Origin: CAJINA01 sp964647585
Lineage (GTDB): Bacteria; Desulfobacterota; Desulfobacteria; Desulfobacterales; CAJINA01
Reading direction: 5' to 3'
Length of the DNA stretch: 64,000 nt
Assembly: GCA_964647585.1 (NCBI GenBank)
Contig: CAZYGG010000010.1
Span: 1 to 64,000, forward strand
Numbering within the stretch: the first letter of the stretch is position 1; each line of letters opens with the position of its first letter. Below are positions 23,630 through 31,778 of this stretch, in pieces. The notes under the pieces were generated by a model. It searched no databases. It was not told the origin of the DNA and saw only the letters and a program-made list of their open reading frames with translations. Made by a program: the position numbers and the translations under genes.

Positions 23630-25027
23630 TTATTTTTTCATGAACGTGATGGCCTTTGCAAGTCTTTTTAGTACTTTTTCCCGACCGATAATTTCAATAA
23701 TCTCGAATATACCGGGGCTGGCGGTCCGGCCGGTGAGGGCCACGCGCACGGGCTGGGCGATCTTGCCCAGCTTCAGACCGGTTTCCGTCATCACCGCCCT
23801 GAAAACATCTTCCAGGGCTTTTTCTTCAAAATCATCCAGCGCCGTCAGTTTTTCGGCCAGCAGGCGAACCGGTTCCAGGGCCCCGGCCTTGAGAAATTTT
23901 TTGGCGGCCTTCTCCTCGTATTCGATTTCATCCGCGAAATAGAAGCCGGCCGCGTCAGCCATCTCCACCAGGGTCTTGCTGCGCTGATTCAAGGTCGCAA
24001 TGATCTTCTCGATATAGTCCCCCGGGCCCGGGTCATAACCGGCTTTTTCCAGAAACGGTTTTAGATAGGGATAAAGCCGGTTCGGCGCCATGGCCTGGAT
24101 ATGGTCCCCGTTCAGGGCCTGGAGTTTTTCCTGGTCAAAAATGCCGGCGGATTTGCCGATATTCTCCAGTGAGAACTTCTCGATGAGTTCTGTAGTGTGA
24201 AAGAACTCCTGATCGCCGTGGGACCAGCCGAGACGCACCAGATAATTGAGTACCGCCTCGGGCAGGTAGCCCATGTCGCGGTAGGCGGTAACCGACATGG
24301 CGCCGTGGCGCTTGCTCAGCCGGGTACGGTCCGGACCGAGCACCATGGGAACATGTCCGTACACCGGCAGTTCGCAGCCCAGGGCTTTGTATAGCTGGAT
24401 TTGCTTGGGGGTGTTCATGACATGGTCATCACCCCGGATAATGGTATTGATGCCCATGGTGATATCATCCACGACCACTACAAAATTATAGGTGGGCGAC
24501 CCATCGCTGCGGGCAATGACAAAATCATCAAGTTCGCTGTTTTGAAACTCGATATGGCCTTTGATGACGTCTTTAATAATGGTGCTGCCGACCAGCGGGG
24601 CCTTGAAACGGACCACGGCGTCCGCGGACCTGGGCAGGCCCTTTTCCCGGCAGGTGCCGTCGTATTTCGGTTTACCACCGGTGGCCATGGCTTCCTTGCG
24701 CATGGCGTCGATTTTTTCCGGACTGCAGGTGCAGTAATAGGCATGTCCGGACTGAATCAGTTTATCGATATATTCTGTGTAGAGGTCGAACCGTTCGGAT
24801 TGAAAGTAGGGGCCGTCGTCCCAGTCGATGCCGAGCCACTCGAGGGCTTCGAAAATCGCGTTCACAGACGCCTTGGTTGAACGCGCTTTGTCGGTGTCTT
24901 CGATACGCAAAACAAAACGGCCCCGGGTATGGCGGGCGTACAGCCAGTTAAAAAGCGCGGTCCGGGCACCGCCGACATGCAGGTAACCGGTGGGGCTCGG
25001 GGGAAAGCGCGTAACAATGGTTGCCAT
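23630..25027 (-). CDS. gltX: Glutamyl-tRNA synthetase
   Basis: Charges tRNA-Glu. The 465-residue class I enzyme has the HIGH-type motif RFPPSPTGYLHVGGART (6-22), a CSPEKIDAMRKE zinc-region remnant and the KMSKS-type LSKRHGAMSV (about 238-247), with an all-helical anticodon-binding end. The ATG at 25027, reading MATIVTRF, follows AAGGAATT; an upstream in-frame ATG would add nine residues not seen in the family. A bacterial discriminating enzyme is expected because GlnS is also encoded, but that needs biochemical proof. Confidence 0.96.
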   Translation of the reverse strand: MATIVTRFPPSPTGYLHVGGARTALFNWLYARHTRGRFVLRIEDTDKARSTKASVNAIFEALEWLGIDWDDGPYFQSERFDLYTEYIDKLIQSGHAYYCTCSPEKIDAMRKEAMATGGKPKYDGTCREKGLPRSADAVVRFKAPLVGSTIIKDVIKGHIEFQNSELDDFVIARSDGSPTYNFVVVVDDITMGINTIIRGDDHVMNTPKQIQLYKALGCELPVYGHVPMVLGPDRTRLSKRHGAMSVTAYRDMGYLPEAVLNYLVRLGWSHGDQEFFHTTELIEKFSLENIGKSAGIFDQEKLQALNGDHIQAMAPNRLYPYLKPFLEKAGYDPGPGDYIEKIIATLNQRSKTLVEMADAAGFYFADEIEYEEKAAKKFLKAGALEPVRLLAEKLTALDDFEEKALEDVFRAVMTETGLKLGKIAQPVRVALTGRTASPGIFEIIEIIGREKVLKRLAKAITFMKK

Positions 25028-25484
25028 GAGTGAATTCCTTGGTTTATTAGTCATACATTATTGGGGATATGGCCCTTGTTTGGCCATCGTACATTCAATT
25101 TATTATTTTAAACCAGCACGTTATTAAATTACTTATTACTAAATATATATTAAGCAATAAGTAGTTGAAGGTGTGCTAATACTTGCATTAAACTGCTGAT
25201 CAAGTTCGCCGTAATGTTTCAAGCGAGCATTTGCCAGCCATCTGCCCCCAGCAGTGATTAGAGCAAGATATTAATAATTTACAGACTGTTATGGTGTCCT
25301 CGCCCGCTTTATTATCCGGACGATGTCAATAGCATACCCGTTTAAATTTCACAATACTACAAAATAAAAAAAGTTACCGAAAAGGGTTGACAATCCACAA
25401 CATTTCAATTACTTAATGGTCTCCTCAAAATCGGAGCGAAAAATAGTTTATTAGAAATAATATTAATATGTTAGGAGATTGCTA
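25028..25484. other. AT-rich intergenic region between gltX and rpmF
   Basis: No convincing gene is seen in these 457 bases. The left part is very AT-rich with an inverted ACTTATT/AATAAGT pair near 25130-25164. A possible plus-strand promoter lies at 25387 (TTGACA) with CTTAAT at 25412-25417, spacing 19, about 70 bases before rpmF. AGGAG at 25473-25477 serves rpmF. Confidence 0.4.
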
Positions 25485-25667
25485 ATGGCTGTACCAAAGA
25501 GAAAAACATCCAAGTCAAAAAGGGACTCACGCAGAGCCCAGAAAAAAACCCAGGGGCCGAACCTGACCACCTGCCCCCAGTGCGGAGAGGCCAAATTACC
25601 CCACACGGCCTGCAGCAGTTGCGGGACCTACAAGGGACAGGATGTCCTTGATAAAGAAGAAGATTAA
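25485..25667 (+). CDS. rpmF: 50S ribosomal protein bL32
   Basis: A 60-residue ribosomal protein. It starts MAVPKRKTSKSKRDSRRA, typical of L32, and keeps the zinc-binding cysteine pairs CPQC and CSSC, so it is the zinc-dependent form. The ATG at 25485 lies 7 bases after TTAGGAG; an in-frame TTG six bases earlier is not needed. It heads a cluster with fabG, acpP and fabF, a common link between ribosome and lipid synthesis genes, although plsX and fabD are not here. Confidence 0.97.
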   Translation: MAVPKRKTSKSKRDSRRAQKKTQGPNLTTCPQCGEAKLPHTACSSCGTYKGQDVLDKEED

Positions 25668-25676
25668 GGGTGGCGA

Positions 25677-26423
25677 ATGCCGGACTCAAGTAAAAGAGCA
25701 GTAGTGGTAACCGGGGGCTCCCGGGGTATCGGGCGGGCTGTCTGTGAGGCGTTTGCCGGTCCTGATACACTGGTTCTGTTTAATTACAACCGGGCTGCCG
25801 ATGAAGCGGAAAAGACCAGGGCGCTGGTGACCGCAGCCGGCGGCGAGGCAGTTGGCCTGCAGATGGATGTCTCCGTTGAATCCCAGGTGAAGGCCTTTTT
25901 TGACGAAGCTATCTCCCAGGCCGGCCGCATCGATGTCCTGGTGAATAATGCGGGGGTGACCCGGGATGGACTGATTGTCCGCATGAAATCCGAGCATTGG
26001 GACACGGTCCTGGACACCAACCTGAAGGGTGCTTTCAACTGCACCAAGTTTGCGGCCAAGGCCATGATGAAGCAGCGTTATGGACGGATCATCAACATCA
26101 CCTCGGTGGTAGGGGCTGCCGGAAACCCCGGGCAGGCGAATTATGTGGCGGCTAAAGCCGGCATTATCGGCCTGACCAAGGCCGTGGCCCGGGAACTCGC
26201 CCCGCGGGGTATCACCGCAAATGCGGTTGCGCCGGGATTTGTTGAAACCGATATGACCCGGGACCTGCCGGAGAAAACCAGGAGCGCCATGCTCACCCAG
26301 ATTCCCCTGGGTCGTCCTGCCCAAGTTGCGGAAGTGGCGGCGGCGGTTTCATTTCTGGCTTCAGACCGGGCTGCCTATATAACGGGCCAGGTACTGCATG
26401 TAAATGGTGGCATGTACATGTGA
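25677..26423 (+). CDS. fabG: 3-oxoacyl-[acyl-carrier-protein] reductase
   Basis: NADPH-dependent reduction of 3-oxoacyl-ACP in fatty-acid synthesis. The 248-residue short-chain dehydrogenase has the cofactor loop TGGSRGIG (12-19), NNAG (90-93), the catalytic triad Ser143, Tyr156, Lys160, and the family ending VTGQVLHVNGGMYM-like ITGQVLHVNGGMYM. It starts 9 bases after rpmF, and acpP and fabF follow, supporting the fatty-acid role over other SDR functions. Confidence 0.96.
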   Translation: MPDSSKRAVVVTGGSRGIGRAVCEAFAGPDTLVLFNYNRAADEAEKTRALVTAAGGEAVGLQMDVSVESQVKAFFDEAISQAGRIDVLVNNAGVTRDGLIVRMKSEHWDTVLDTNLKGAFNCTKFAAKAMMKQRYGRIINITSVVGAAGNPGQANYVAAKAGIIGLTKAVARELAPRGITANAVAPGFVETDMTRDLPEKTRSAMLTQIPLGRPAQVAEVAAAVSFLASDRAAYITGQVLHVNGGMYM

Positions 26424-26425
26424 TG

Positions 26426-26463
26426 AACTCGGAAAAAGTCAAAAATTGACTTTTTTTCGAGTT
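26426..26463 (+). terminator. Hairpin after fabG, possible terminator or attenuator
   Basis: AACTCG and AAAAAGTCAA pair with TTGACTTTTT and CGAGTT, giving a long stem with a three-base loop. The T-rich run is part of the stem, so termination strength is uncertain. Confidence 0.5.
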
Positions 26464-26549
26464 TTATGTTTTAGGTGTTAAGTTTTAAGAAACTGTTTTT
26501 ATGATGTTTTGTTTAATCCTAACACCTAAAACGTAATACTTAAAACTGA
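26459..26549. repeat. TTTTAGGTGTTAAG-word hairpin repeat
   Basis: Left arm TTTTATGTTTTAGGTGTTAA then GTTTTAAG. Right arm CTAACACCTAAAACG then TAATACTTAAAACT. It resembles the solo arms at 51-76 and 7341-7380. It lies in the fabG-acpP gap. Confidence 0.7.
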
Positions 26550-26575
26550 TGAATTCGACTTCTTACGAATTCATC
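26548..26575 (+). promoter_or_regulatory. Perfect 10-bp hairpin in the acpP leader
   Basis: GATGAATTCG-acttctta-CGAATTCATC lies 20 bases before the acpP start codon, just ahead of its ribosome-binding site (TAGAGGAGAG). It could influence initiation or mRNA stability. Confidence 0.45.
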
Positions 26576-26595
26576 ATATGTAGAGGAGAGAGACC

Positions 26596-26823
26596 ATGTC
26601 AGTAGAAGATAAAGTAAAAAAGATAATTGCCGAGAAATTGAGTGTCGACCTTACCGAGGTCGTTCCGGAAGCCCATTTTGTGGATGATCTCGGGGCTGAT
26701 TCCCTTGATCTGGTTGAGCTTATCATGTCCATGGAAGAGGAGTTCGATATCGATATTTCCGATGAAGACGCGGAAAAGCTGGCTACGGTTAAGGATGCGA
26801 TTACCTACATAGATGAACACTAG
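26596..26823 (+). CDS. acpP: Acyl carrier protein
   Basis: A 75-residue acidic four-helix protein that carries fatty-acyl intermediates on phosphopantetheine. The attachment site is Ser36 in GADSLDLVEL, followed by the recognition helix EEEFDIDISDEDAEKL. A strong GAGGAGAGA site precedes the ATG, fitting the high expression usual for ACP. fabG lies upstream and fabF downstream. Confidence 0.98.
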   Translation: MSVEDKVKKIIAEKLSVDLTEVVPEAHFVDDLGADSLDLVELIMSMEEEFDIDISDEDAEKLATVKDAITYIDEH

Positions 26824-26917
26824 AACCCATCTCAAATTTTAAAGGTGTTTCTGGGGGTTGCCCTGGCTGTACGTCAGCCTCGGGAGCCGTTGTCTATTCT
26901 TGGAAAAGGGTTGTTTT

Positions 26918-28156
26918 GTGAAAAACAGAGTCGTTATTACCGGAGTAGGGCTTGTAACGCCTGTCGGGATCGGTGTTGAGGCGTCCTGGAGCGCGATCTG
27001 TGCCGGGAAATCCGGAATAGGGCCGATTACGCATTTCGACGCCGGGGTATTCAAAACGCAGATAGCCGGTGAGGTCAAAGGATTTGATCCCCTTGAATTC
27101 ATGGGGAAAAAAGATGCCAGGCGGATGCAGCCGTATATTACCTTCGCCGTAGCCGCCGGCAAAATGGCCGTGGCCGACGCGGGTCTTGCCATTGACAGCA
27201 CCAACGGCGATCGCATCGGGGTCTCTTCTGGCTGTGGCCTGGGCGGTCTGCATCTCCTGGAGTCCGAGGCCCAGAAGCTGGAACGCCTCGGCCCGAAAAG
27301 AATTTCCCCGTTTTTCATTCCCACGATCATCGGCAATATGGCCCCCGGCATGGTGTCAATCACCACCGGCGCCAAAGGACCCAACCTGTCCATGGCCACC
27401 GCCTGTGCCGCCGGGACCCACGCTGTGGGTGAAGCGTTTAAAATTGTCCAGAGGGGTGCGGCCGATGCGATGATTGCCGGCGGGGTGGAAGCGGTTATTT
27501 CACCGTGCTGCGTTGCCGGGTTCAATGCCATGAAAGCCCTTTCCACCCGCAACCATGAACCGGAAAAAGCCTCCCGCCCGTTTGACCGGGACCGCGACGG
27601 GTTTGTCGTCGGTGAGGGCAGCGGTATGCTGGTGATGGAAACATTGGAAAATGCCCGCTCCCGGGGCGCACAAATCTACGCGGAGATACGCGGATACGGC
27701 ATGACCGGCGATGCCTTTCACATGGCCTCGCCCCCGCCGGAAGCCGAGGGTGCGGCCCGGTGTATGCAGGCGGCCCTTGATGATGGTGCCATCTCCCCGG
27801 ATGAGATCGGCTATATTAACGCGCACGGCACCTCGACCCCCCTGAACGACATCTCCGAGACCAGTGCGATCAAATCGGTTTTCGGCGACCATGCCGCCAA
27901 CCTTATGGTCAGTTCAACGAAATCCATGACCGGCCATCTGCTCGGCGGGGCCGGTGGCATTGAAGCCGTCTTCACCGCCCTGGCCCTTTCTACCGGCATT
28001 ATCCCGCCCACGATGAACCTGGACAATCCCGACGAAGGCTGTGATCTGGACTATGTGCCGAACGTGGCCCGTGAAAAAAAGATCACCGCGGCCATGACCA
28101 ACAGCTTCGGGTTCGGGGGAACCAATGCCGTGCTGGTGATGGGGCGGGTGGACTAA
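26918..28156 (+). CDS. fabF: 3-oxoacyl-[acyl-carrier-protein] synthase II
   Basis: Condenses malonyl-ACP with acyl-ACP during chain elongation. The 412-residue thiolase-fold enzyme has the nucleophile Cys163 in TACAAGTHAVG and the two catalytic histidines in NAHGTSTPLND and MTGHLLGGAGG. The GTG at 26918 behind AAAAGGG gives the normal start VKNRVVITGVGLVTPVG. The longer frame from 26858 adds 20 residues with no family match. It ends the fab cluster; a GAACATC-word hairpin follows. Confidence 0.97.
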   Translation: MKNRVVITGVGLVTPVGIGVEASWSAICAGKSGIGPITHFDAGVFKTQIAGEVKGFDPLEFMGKKDARRMQPYITFAVAAGKMAVADAGLAIDSTNGDRIGVSSGCGLGGLHLLESEAQKLERLGPKRISPFFIPTIIGNMAPGMVSITTGAKGPNLSMATACAAGTHAVGEAFKIVQRGAADAMIAGGVEAVISPCCVAGFNAMKALSTRNHEPEKASRPFDRDRDGFVVGEGSGMLVMETLENARSRGAQIYAEIRGYGMTGDAFHMASPPPEAEGAARCMQAALDDGAISPDEIGYINAHGTSTPLNDISETSAIKSVFGDHAANLMVSSTKSMTGHLLGGAGGIEAVFTALALSTGIIPPTMNLDNPDEGCDLDYVPNVAREKKITAAMTNSFGFGGTNAVLVMGRVD

Positions 28157-28196
28157 AGTTAAAAGTTTCCCGTTTTGGGCGCAAGATTGAAGCCCC

Positions 28197-28336
28197 TGAA
28201 CGCCGAACATCGAACATTGAACTTCCAACGTTGAACAAGGAGCTGACGCACCAGATTGATTTTAAAATCAGGTACTGGCCGCCGCAGGCGTCCGCAGTTC
28301 AAAGTTCGATGTTGAATGTTCGATGTTCAGAGTTAA
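28197..28336. repeat. GAACATC-word long hairpin repeat, copy 2
   Basis: Left arm GAACATCGAACATTGAACTT with CCAACGTTGAAC. Right arm GTTCAAAGTTCGATG with TTGAATGTTCGATGTTCAG. The spacer, on the opposite strand, reads GCCTGCGGCGGCC then CCTGATTTTAAAATCA. Copy 3 has the same GCCTGCGGCG and a CTGATT...AATCAG hairpin. The rest of the 405-bp gap up to rpiB includes a CTCTGAACC-CCGAACGGGG-type smaller repeat near 28418-28447. Confidence 0.75.
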
Positions 28337-28562
28337 AGGCGATGCCTTCCTTCCCATCAGTCCGCAATGCCTTGAGGCCTTTTTAGAAACCCAAAATCGT
28401 TAATCGGTTGCAGCCTCTGAACCCCGAACGGGGAACCTCTGAACCGGCGCGGCCAAGGGGCGCCTAAACTTTTTCCTTGTCGTGCGGCCAATCACAAGAT
28501 ATGATACCAACCCAACAAAAACAGTTCCGGGGAACACAATATATGGAAGGAGACGTTTAGGG

Positions 28563-29024
28563 ATGGGTAACAGAAAAGATCCGGTTATCATCGGTTGTGA
28601 TCATGCGGCTTTTCCGTTAAAAGAGACGGTAAAAAATTTTCTGGCCGGAGCCGGCATAGAGGTGGAAGATGCCGGTACGCACAATGAAGATTCGGTGAAT
28701 TACCCGGATTACGGTGCCAGGGTGGCCGGCGGGGTGGCCGGCGGAAAATTCACCCGGGGCATTCTGCTCTGCGGGTCGGGCATCGGGATGTCCATGGTTG
28801 CCAATCGGTTCCCGGGGGTGCGCGCCGCTCTCTGCAATGACCTTTTCTCCGCGATTATGTGCAGAAAACATAATGATGCCAATGTATTGGTGCTTGGCGG
28901 GCGGGTGATCGGCGAAACCCTCGCGATCGAGATTGTAAAAGCCTGGCTGGAAACGGATTTCGAGGGCGGCCGGCACCAGTCCCGCCTCGACATGTTCGCT
29001 AAACTTGAAGATATGCAGGGGTAA
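28563..29024 (+). CDS. rpiB: Ribose-5-phosphate isomerase B
   Basis: Interconverts ribose 5-phosphate and ribulose 5-phosphate. The 153-residue RpiB/LacAB protein has the CDHAAF start motif (residues 11-16), the catalytic cysteine and phosphate loop in LLCGSGIGMSMVANR (about 72-86) and the CRKHNDANVLVLGGR stretch. The ATG at 28563 follows GGAAGGAG at 28547-28554. The next gene, glyA, starts 10 bases after its stop, so the two are one operon. Confidence 0.96.
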   Translation: MGNRKDPVIIGCDHAAFPLKETVKNFLAGAGIEVEDAGTHNEDSVNYPDYGARVAGGVAGGKFTRGILLCGSGIGMSMVANRFPGVRAALCNDLFSAIMCRKHNDANVLVLGGRVIGETLAIEIVKAWLETDFEGGRHQSRLDMFAKLEDMQG

Positions 29025-29034
29025 GGAGTGCGCG

Positions 29035-30288
29035 ATGAATTTGGGAGCGATTGAAAAAATTGACCCCGAGATTGCTGAAGTCATCAAGGATGAATTAGAG
29101 CGGCAGAGCAGTACCCTCGAATTGATCGCCTCGGAGAATGTTGCCAGCCCGGCGGTTATGGCGGCCCAGGGCAGTGTTTTGACAAATAAATACGCGGAAG
29201 GCTACCCGGACAAACGCTACTACGGCGGCTGTGAAAATGTGGATGTGGCGGAAAGTCTGGCGGTTGAGAGGGCCCAGGAACTTTTCAGGGCCGATTATGT
29301 CAATGTACAGCCGCATTCAGGGTCACAGGCCAACATGGCTGTCTACTTTGCGCTCCTCGAACCCGGCGACACGGTCCTGGGGATGGACCTGGCCCACGGC
29401 GGACACCTTACCCACGGCAGTCCGGCCAGTTTTTCCGGACGCATATTCAATTTTGTGCATTATGGCGTGGGGCAGGCGACCGGAACCATCGATTACGACC
29501 GGGTCCGCCAGTTGGCTGAAGAACACCGGCCGAAAATGATCGTTGCCGGTGCGAGTGCTTATCCGCGCATCATCGATTTCGAAAGCATGGCCGAAGTTGC
29601 CGCTTCGATCGGGGCGCTTTTCATGGTGGACATGGCGCACATCGCCGGCCTGGTGGCCGCGGATGTACATCCCTCGCCGATACCCTTTGCCGATGTGGTG
29701 ACCTCCACCACCCACAAAACGCTCAGGGGCCCCCGGGGAGGGCTGATCCTGGCCAAATCCGCCCACGGTGCCGCCATTAACAAGCAGGTGTTTCCCGGCA
29801 TCCAGGGCGGACCGCTGATGCATGTCATTGCCGCCAAGGCGGTCGCTTTCCGAGAGGCGCTTGCCGATTCTTTCCGATCCTACCAGCGGGAAATTGTTAC
29901 CAATGCCGGTGTACTGGCCGATGGTCTGCTAACCGCGGGTATCGATCTGGTGTCGGGCGGAACAGACAATCACATGATGCTGGCCGATCTCAACAACCTG
30001 GATATCACCGGGAAGGACGCCGAAGCCGTTCTCGGCAAAGCTGGCCTGACGGTTAACAAAAATTCAATCCCGTTTGAAACCCGCAGCCCGTTTGTTACCA
30101 GCGGTATCCGGCTGGGAACACCGGCCATCACCAGCCGGGGCATGCAGGTGGACCAGATGCGGATCATTGCCGACCTGATCGCCGGGGTCTTGAAAGCACC
30201 GGAAGACGAATCGCAGATTCAGGCTGCCCGGGGACGGGTGGATGCCTTGTGTAAAGAATTTCCGTTGTATGGGGGAGGACTCGACTGA
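29035..30288 (+). CDS. glyA: Serine hydroxymethyltransferase
   Basis: PLP enzyme that converts serine and tetrahydrofolate to glycine and methylene-tetrahydrofolate. The 417 residues include ELIASENVASPAV, NKYAEGYPDKRYYGGCENVD, and the PLP lysine in VVTSTTHKTLRGPRGG (about 222-237). The ATG at 29035 is preceded by TAAGGAG; an earlier in-frame ATG at 29005 lies inside rpiB. The next gene begins at the base after its stop codon. Confidence 0.98.
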   Translation: MNLGAIEKIDPEIAEVIKDELERQSSTLELIASENVASPAVMAAQGSVLTNKYAEGYPDKRYYGGCENVDVAESLAVERAQELFRADYVNVQPHSGSQANMAVYFALLEPGDTVLGMDLAHGGHLTHGSPASFSGRIFNFVHYGVGQATGTIDYDRVRQLAEEHRPKMIVAGASAYPRIIDFESMAEVAASIGALFMVDMAHIAGLVAADVHPSPIPFADVVTSTTHKTLRGPRGGLILAKSAHGAAINKQVFPGIQGGPLMHVIAAKAVAFREALADSFRSYQREIVTNAGVLADGLLTAGIDLVSGGTDNHMMLADLNNLDITGKDAEAVLGKAGLTVNKNSIPFETRSPFVTSGIRLGTPAITSRGMQVDQMRIIADLIAGVLKAPEDESQIQAARGRVDALCKEFPLYGGGLD

Positions 30289-30768
30289 ATGCAGGAAGCA
30301 CCCAAGCGCCCATCGTGGGACACGTATTTCATGGACATCACCTGTCTGGTTGCCAAGCGTTCGACCTGCACCCGCAGGGGGGTTGGCGCCATCCTGGTTA
30401 AAAACAAACAGATACTGGCCAGCGGGTATAACGGGGCACCAACCCGGGTCGCACACTGCTCGGAGACCGGCTGCCTGCGGGAACAACTCAAGGTTCCTTC
30501 CGGAGAACGGCACGAACTCTGCCGGGGCATCCACGCCGAGCAGAATGCCATCATCCAGGCGGCCTCGCACGGTATTTCCATAAAAGGGGCGATTTTGTAT
30601 TGTACCAACCTGCCCTGTTCCATTTGCGCGAAAATGATCATCAATGCGGGTATTACGCAAATTATCTATCTGTCCGGCTATGCCGATACAATGTCGGAGG
30701 AGATGCTGGCCGAAGCCGGTGTGGACGTCATAAAGTTTAATCCAGCGAGCGAGGGAGATGACAAATGA
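30289..30768 (+). CDS. Deoxycytidylate deaminase family protein (ComEB-like)
   Basis: A zinc-dependent deaminase of 159 residues, most likely converting dCMP to dUMP. The zinc site is HAEQNAI (His, catalytic Glu) and PCSICAKMIINAGI (two Cys). The SGYNGAPTRVAHCSETGC segment is typical of dCMP deaminases. It abuts glyA and overlaps nrdR by four bases (ATGA). With glyA supplying one-carbon units and nrdR controlling ribonucleotide reductase, the trio suits deoxynucleotide supply. Confidence 0.93.
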   Translation: MQEAPKRPSWDTYFMDITCLVAKRSTCTRRGVGAILVKNKQILASGYNGAPTRVAHCSETGCLREQLKVPSGERHELCRGIHAEQNAIIQAASHGISIKGAILYCTNLPCSICAKMIINAGITQIIYLSGYADTMSEEMLAEAGVDVIKFNPASEGDDK

Positions 30769-31226
30769 AATGTCCGTTCTGCAGTGAGATTGACAACAAG
30801 GTGATTGACTCCCGATTGAGTAAGGATGGCAATGTTATCAGACGACGCCGGGAATGTATCGTGTGCACCCGGCGATTTACAACCTATGAGCATATTGAAG
30901 AAGTCCCCATCATGATTATCAAAAAAGATGGTCGGCGTGAGGTTTTCAACCGGGAAAAAGTTGGTGCGGGTATACACCGGGCCTGCGAAAAGCTGGACAT
31001 CAGCGTGAATATCATCGAGGAGTTCCTCGATGATCTCGAACGTGATTTAAAAGAGACCGGTGAAAAGGAAATCCCTTCCCACGATATCGGTGAGAAGGTC
31101 ATGGAAAAACTGCACAATCTCAATGATATCGCCTATGTAAGGTTTGCATCGGTGTATCGGGAATTCAAGGATGTCAATGATTTCGTATCGGAGTTGCGCA
31201 GCCTCCTGAGCAGCCAAAAATCCTGA
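30765..31226 (+). CDS. nrdR: Transcriptional repressor NrdR
   Basis: Represses ribonucleotide reductase genes in response to ATP/dATP. The 153-residue protein has an N-terminal zinc ribbon (CPFC at 3-6 and CIVC near 31-34, with RRRREC between), and an ATP-cone domain beginning IIKKDGRREVFNREK (about 49-63). Its start overlaps the deaminase stop. Ribonucleotide reductase genes are not in this window, so its targets lie elsewhere. Confidence 0.97.
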   Translation: MKCPFCSEIDNKVIDSRLSKDGNVIRRRRECIVCTRRFTTYEHIEEVPIMIIKKDGRREVFNREKVGAGIHRACEKLDISVNIIEEFLDDLERDLKETGEKEIPSHDIGEKVMEKLHNLNDIAYVRFASVYREFKDVNDFVSELRSLLSSQKS

Positions 31227-31247
31227 CCGGGCTATCTGCCCGGTCAG
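31223..31247 (+). terminator. GC-rich hairpin over the nrdR stop codon
   Basis: CTGACCGGGC-tatct-GCCCGGTCAG is a perfect 10-bp stem that includes the TGA stop. It lacks an immediate U-tract (ATGGCTTCAGCTTTTA follows), so it may be a weak terminator or an mRNA 3'-end stabiliser. Confidence 0.55.
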
Positions 31248-31360
31248 ATGGCTTCAGCTTTTATCCTGCCTCTTTTAGGATAGCCCTCATACCGCTGGGC
31301 CTGCCCCCTTTCCATCAGGACGGTAAAGAATAAGTGACCGGCCAGCACGGTAGAGCTCCC

Positions 31361-31646
31361 CTCCCTTGACGGGAGGGGCCGGGGGAGGGTGATCTTCCCG
31401 TAATCTATACCTTCCATCAACACTGCGATAACCACAACTGCACCCCCACCCGGCCTCCCCCGTCAAGGGGGCGGCGGAAACCGCCCTTTCCAGCGGCAGT
31501 CGTAGGTTGGGTTAAGCGGAGCGAACCCAACGCTCTCTCATGCGGTACCGCTGATGTTGGGTTTCATTACATTCAACCCAACCTACGGCTATGCCGGTCA
31601 GGCGCTGCCGCCCCGCCCTTGACGGGAGGGGCCGGGGGAGGGTGAT
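31361..31646. repeat. CCCTTGACGGGAGGGG repeats, two direct and one inverted
   Basis: The sequence CCCTTGACGGGAGGGGCCGG then GGGAGGGTGAT occurs at 31361-31393 and 31614-31646 in the same direction. An inverted version, CACCCGGCCTCCCCCGTCAA then GGGGGCGG, lies at 31447-31474. These lie in the 550-bp gap between nrdR and ribD, with a different palindrome nested between them. No gene is seen in the gap. Confidence 0.75.
31501..31587. repeat. CGTAGGTTGGGTT inverted-repeat element
   Basis: CGTAGGTTGGGTT at 31501-31513 and AACCCAACCTACG at 31575-31587 are perfect 13-bp complements, with inner GCGAACCCAACGC and GATGTTGGGTTTC. Repeats with these words are scattered in many proteobacterial genomes. 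It is nested among the repeats at 31361-31646. Confidence 0.75.
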
Positions 31647-31778
31647 GGTGTTTGTGTAGATTTCACTGTTTTGACAACTGTTCCTAAACAGGATAGAGAG
31701 AACCAGATTTGCCGGAAATTGATTCGGAATTATGATTCAGTGGTTTGTGATGGAGTTAAATTAATTGTGTGAGGTGTC

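Noticed and set aside
31361..31646. CRISPR-like array in the nrdR-ribD gap
   Set aside because: Only three repeat units, one inverted, with unequal spacers and a different palindrome between them; no cas genes.
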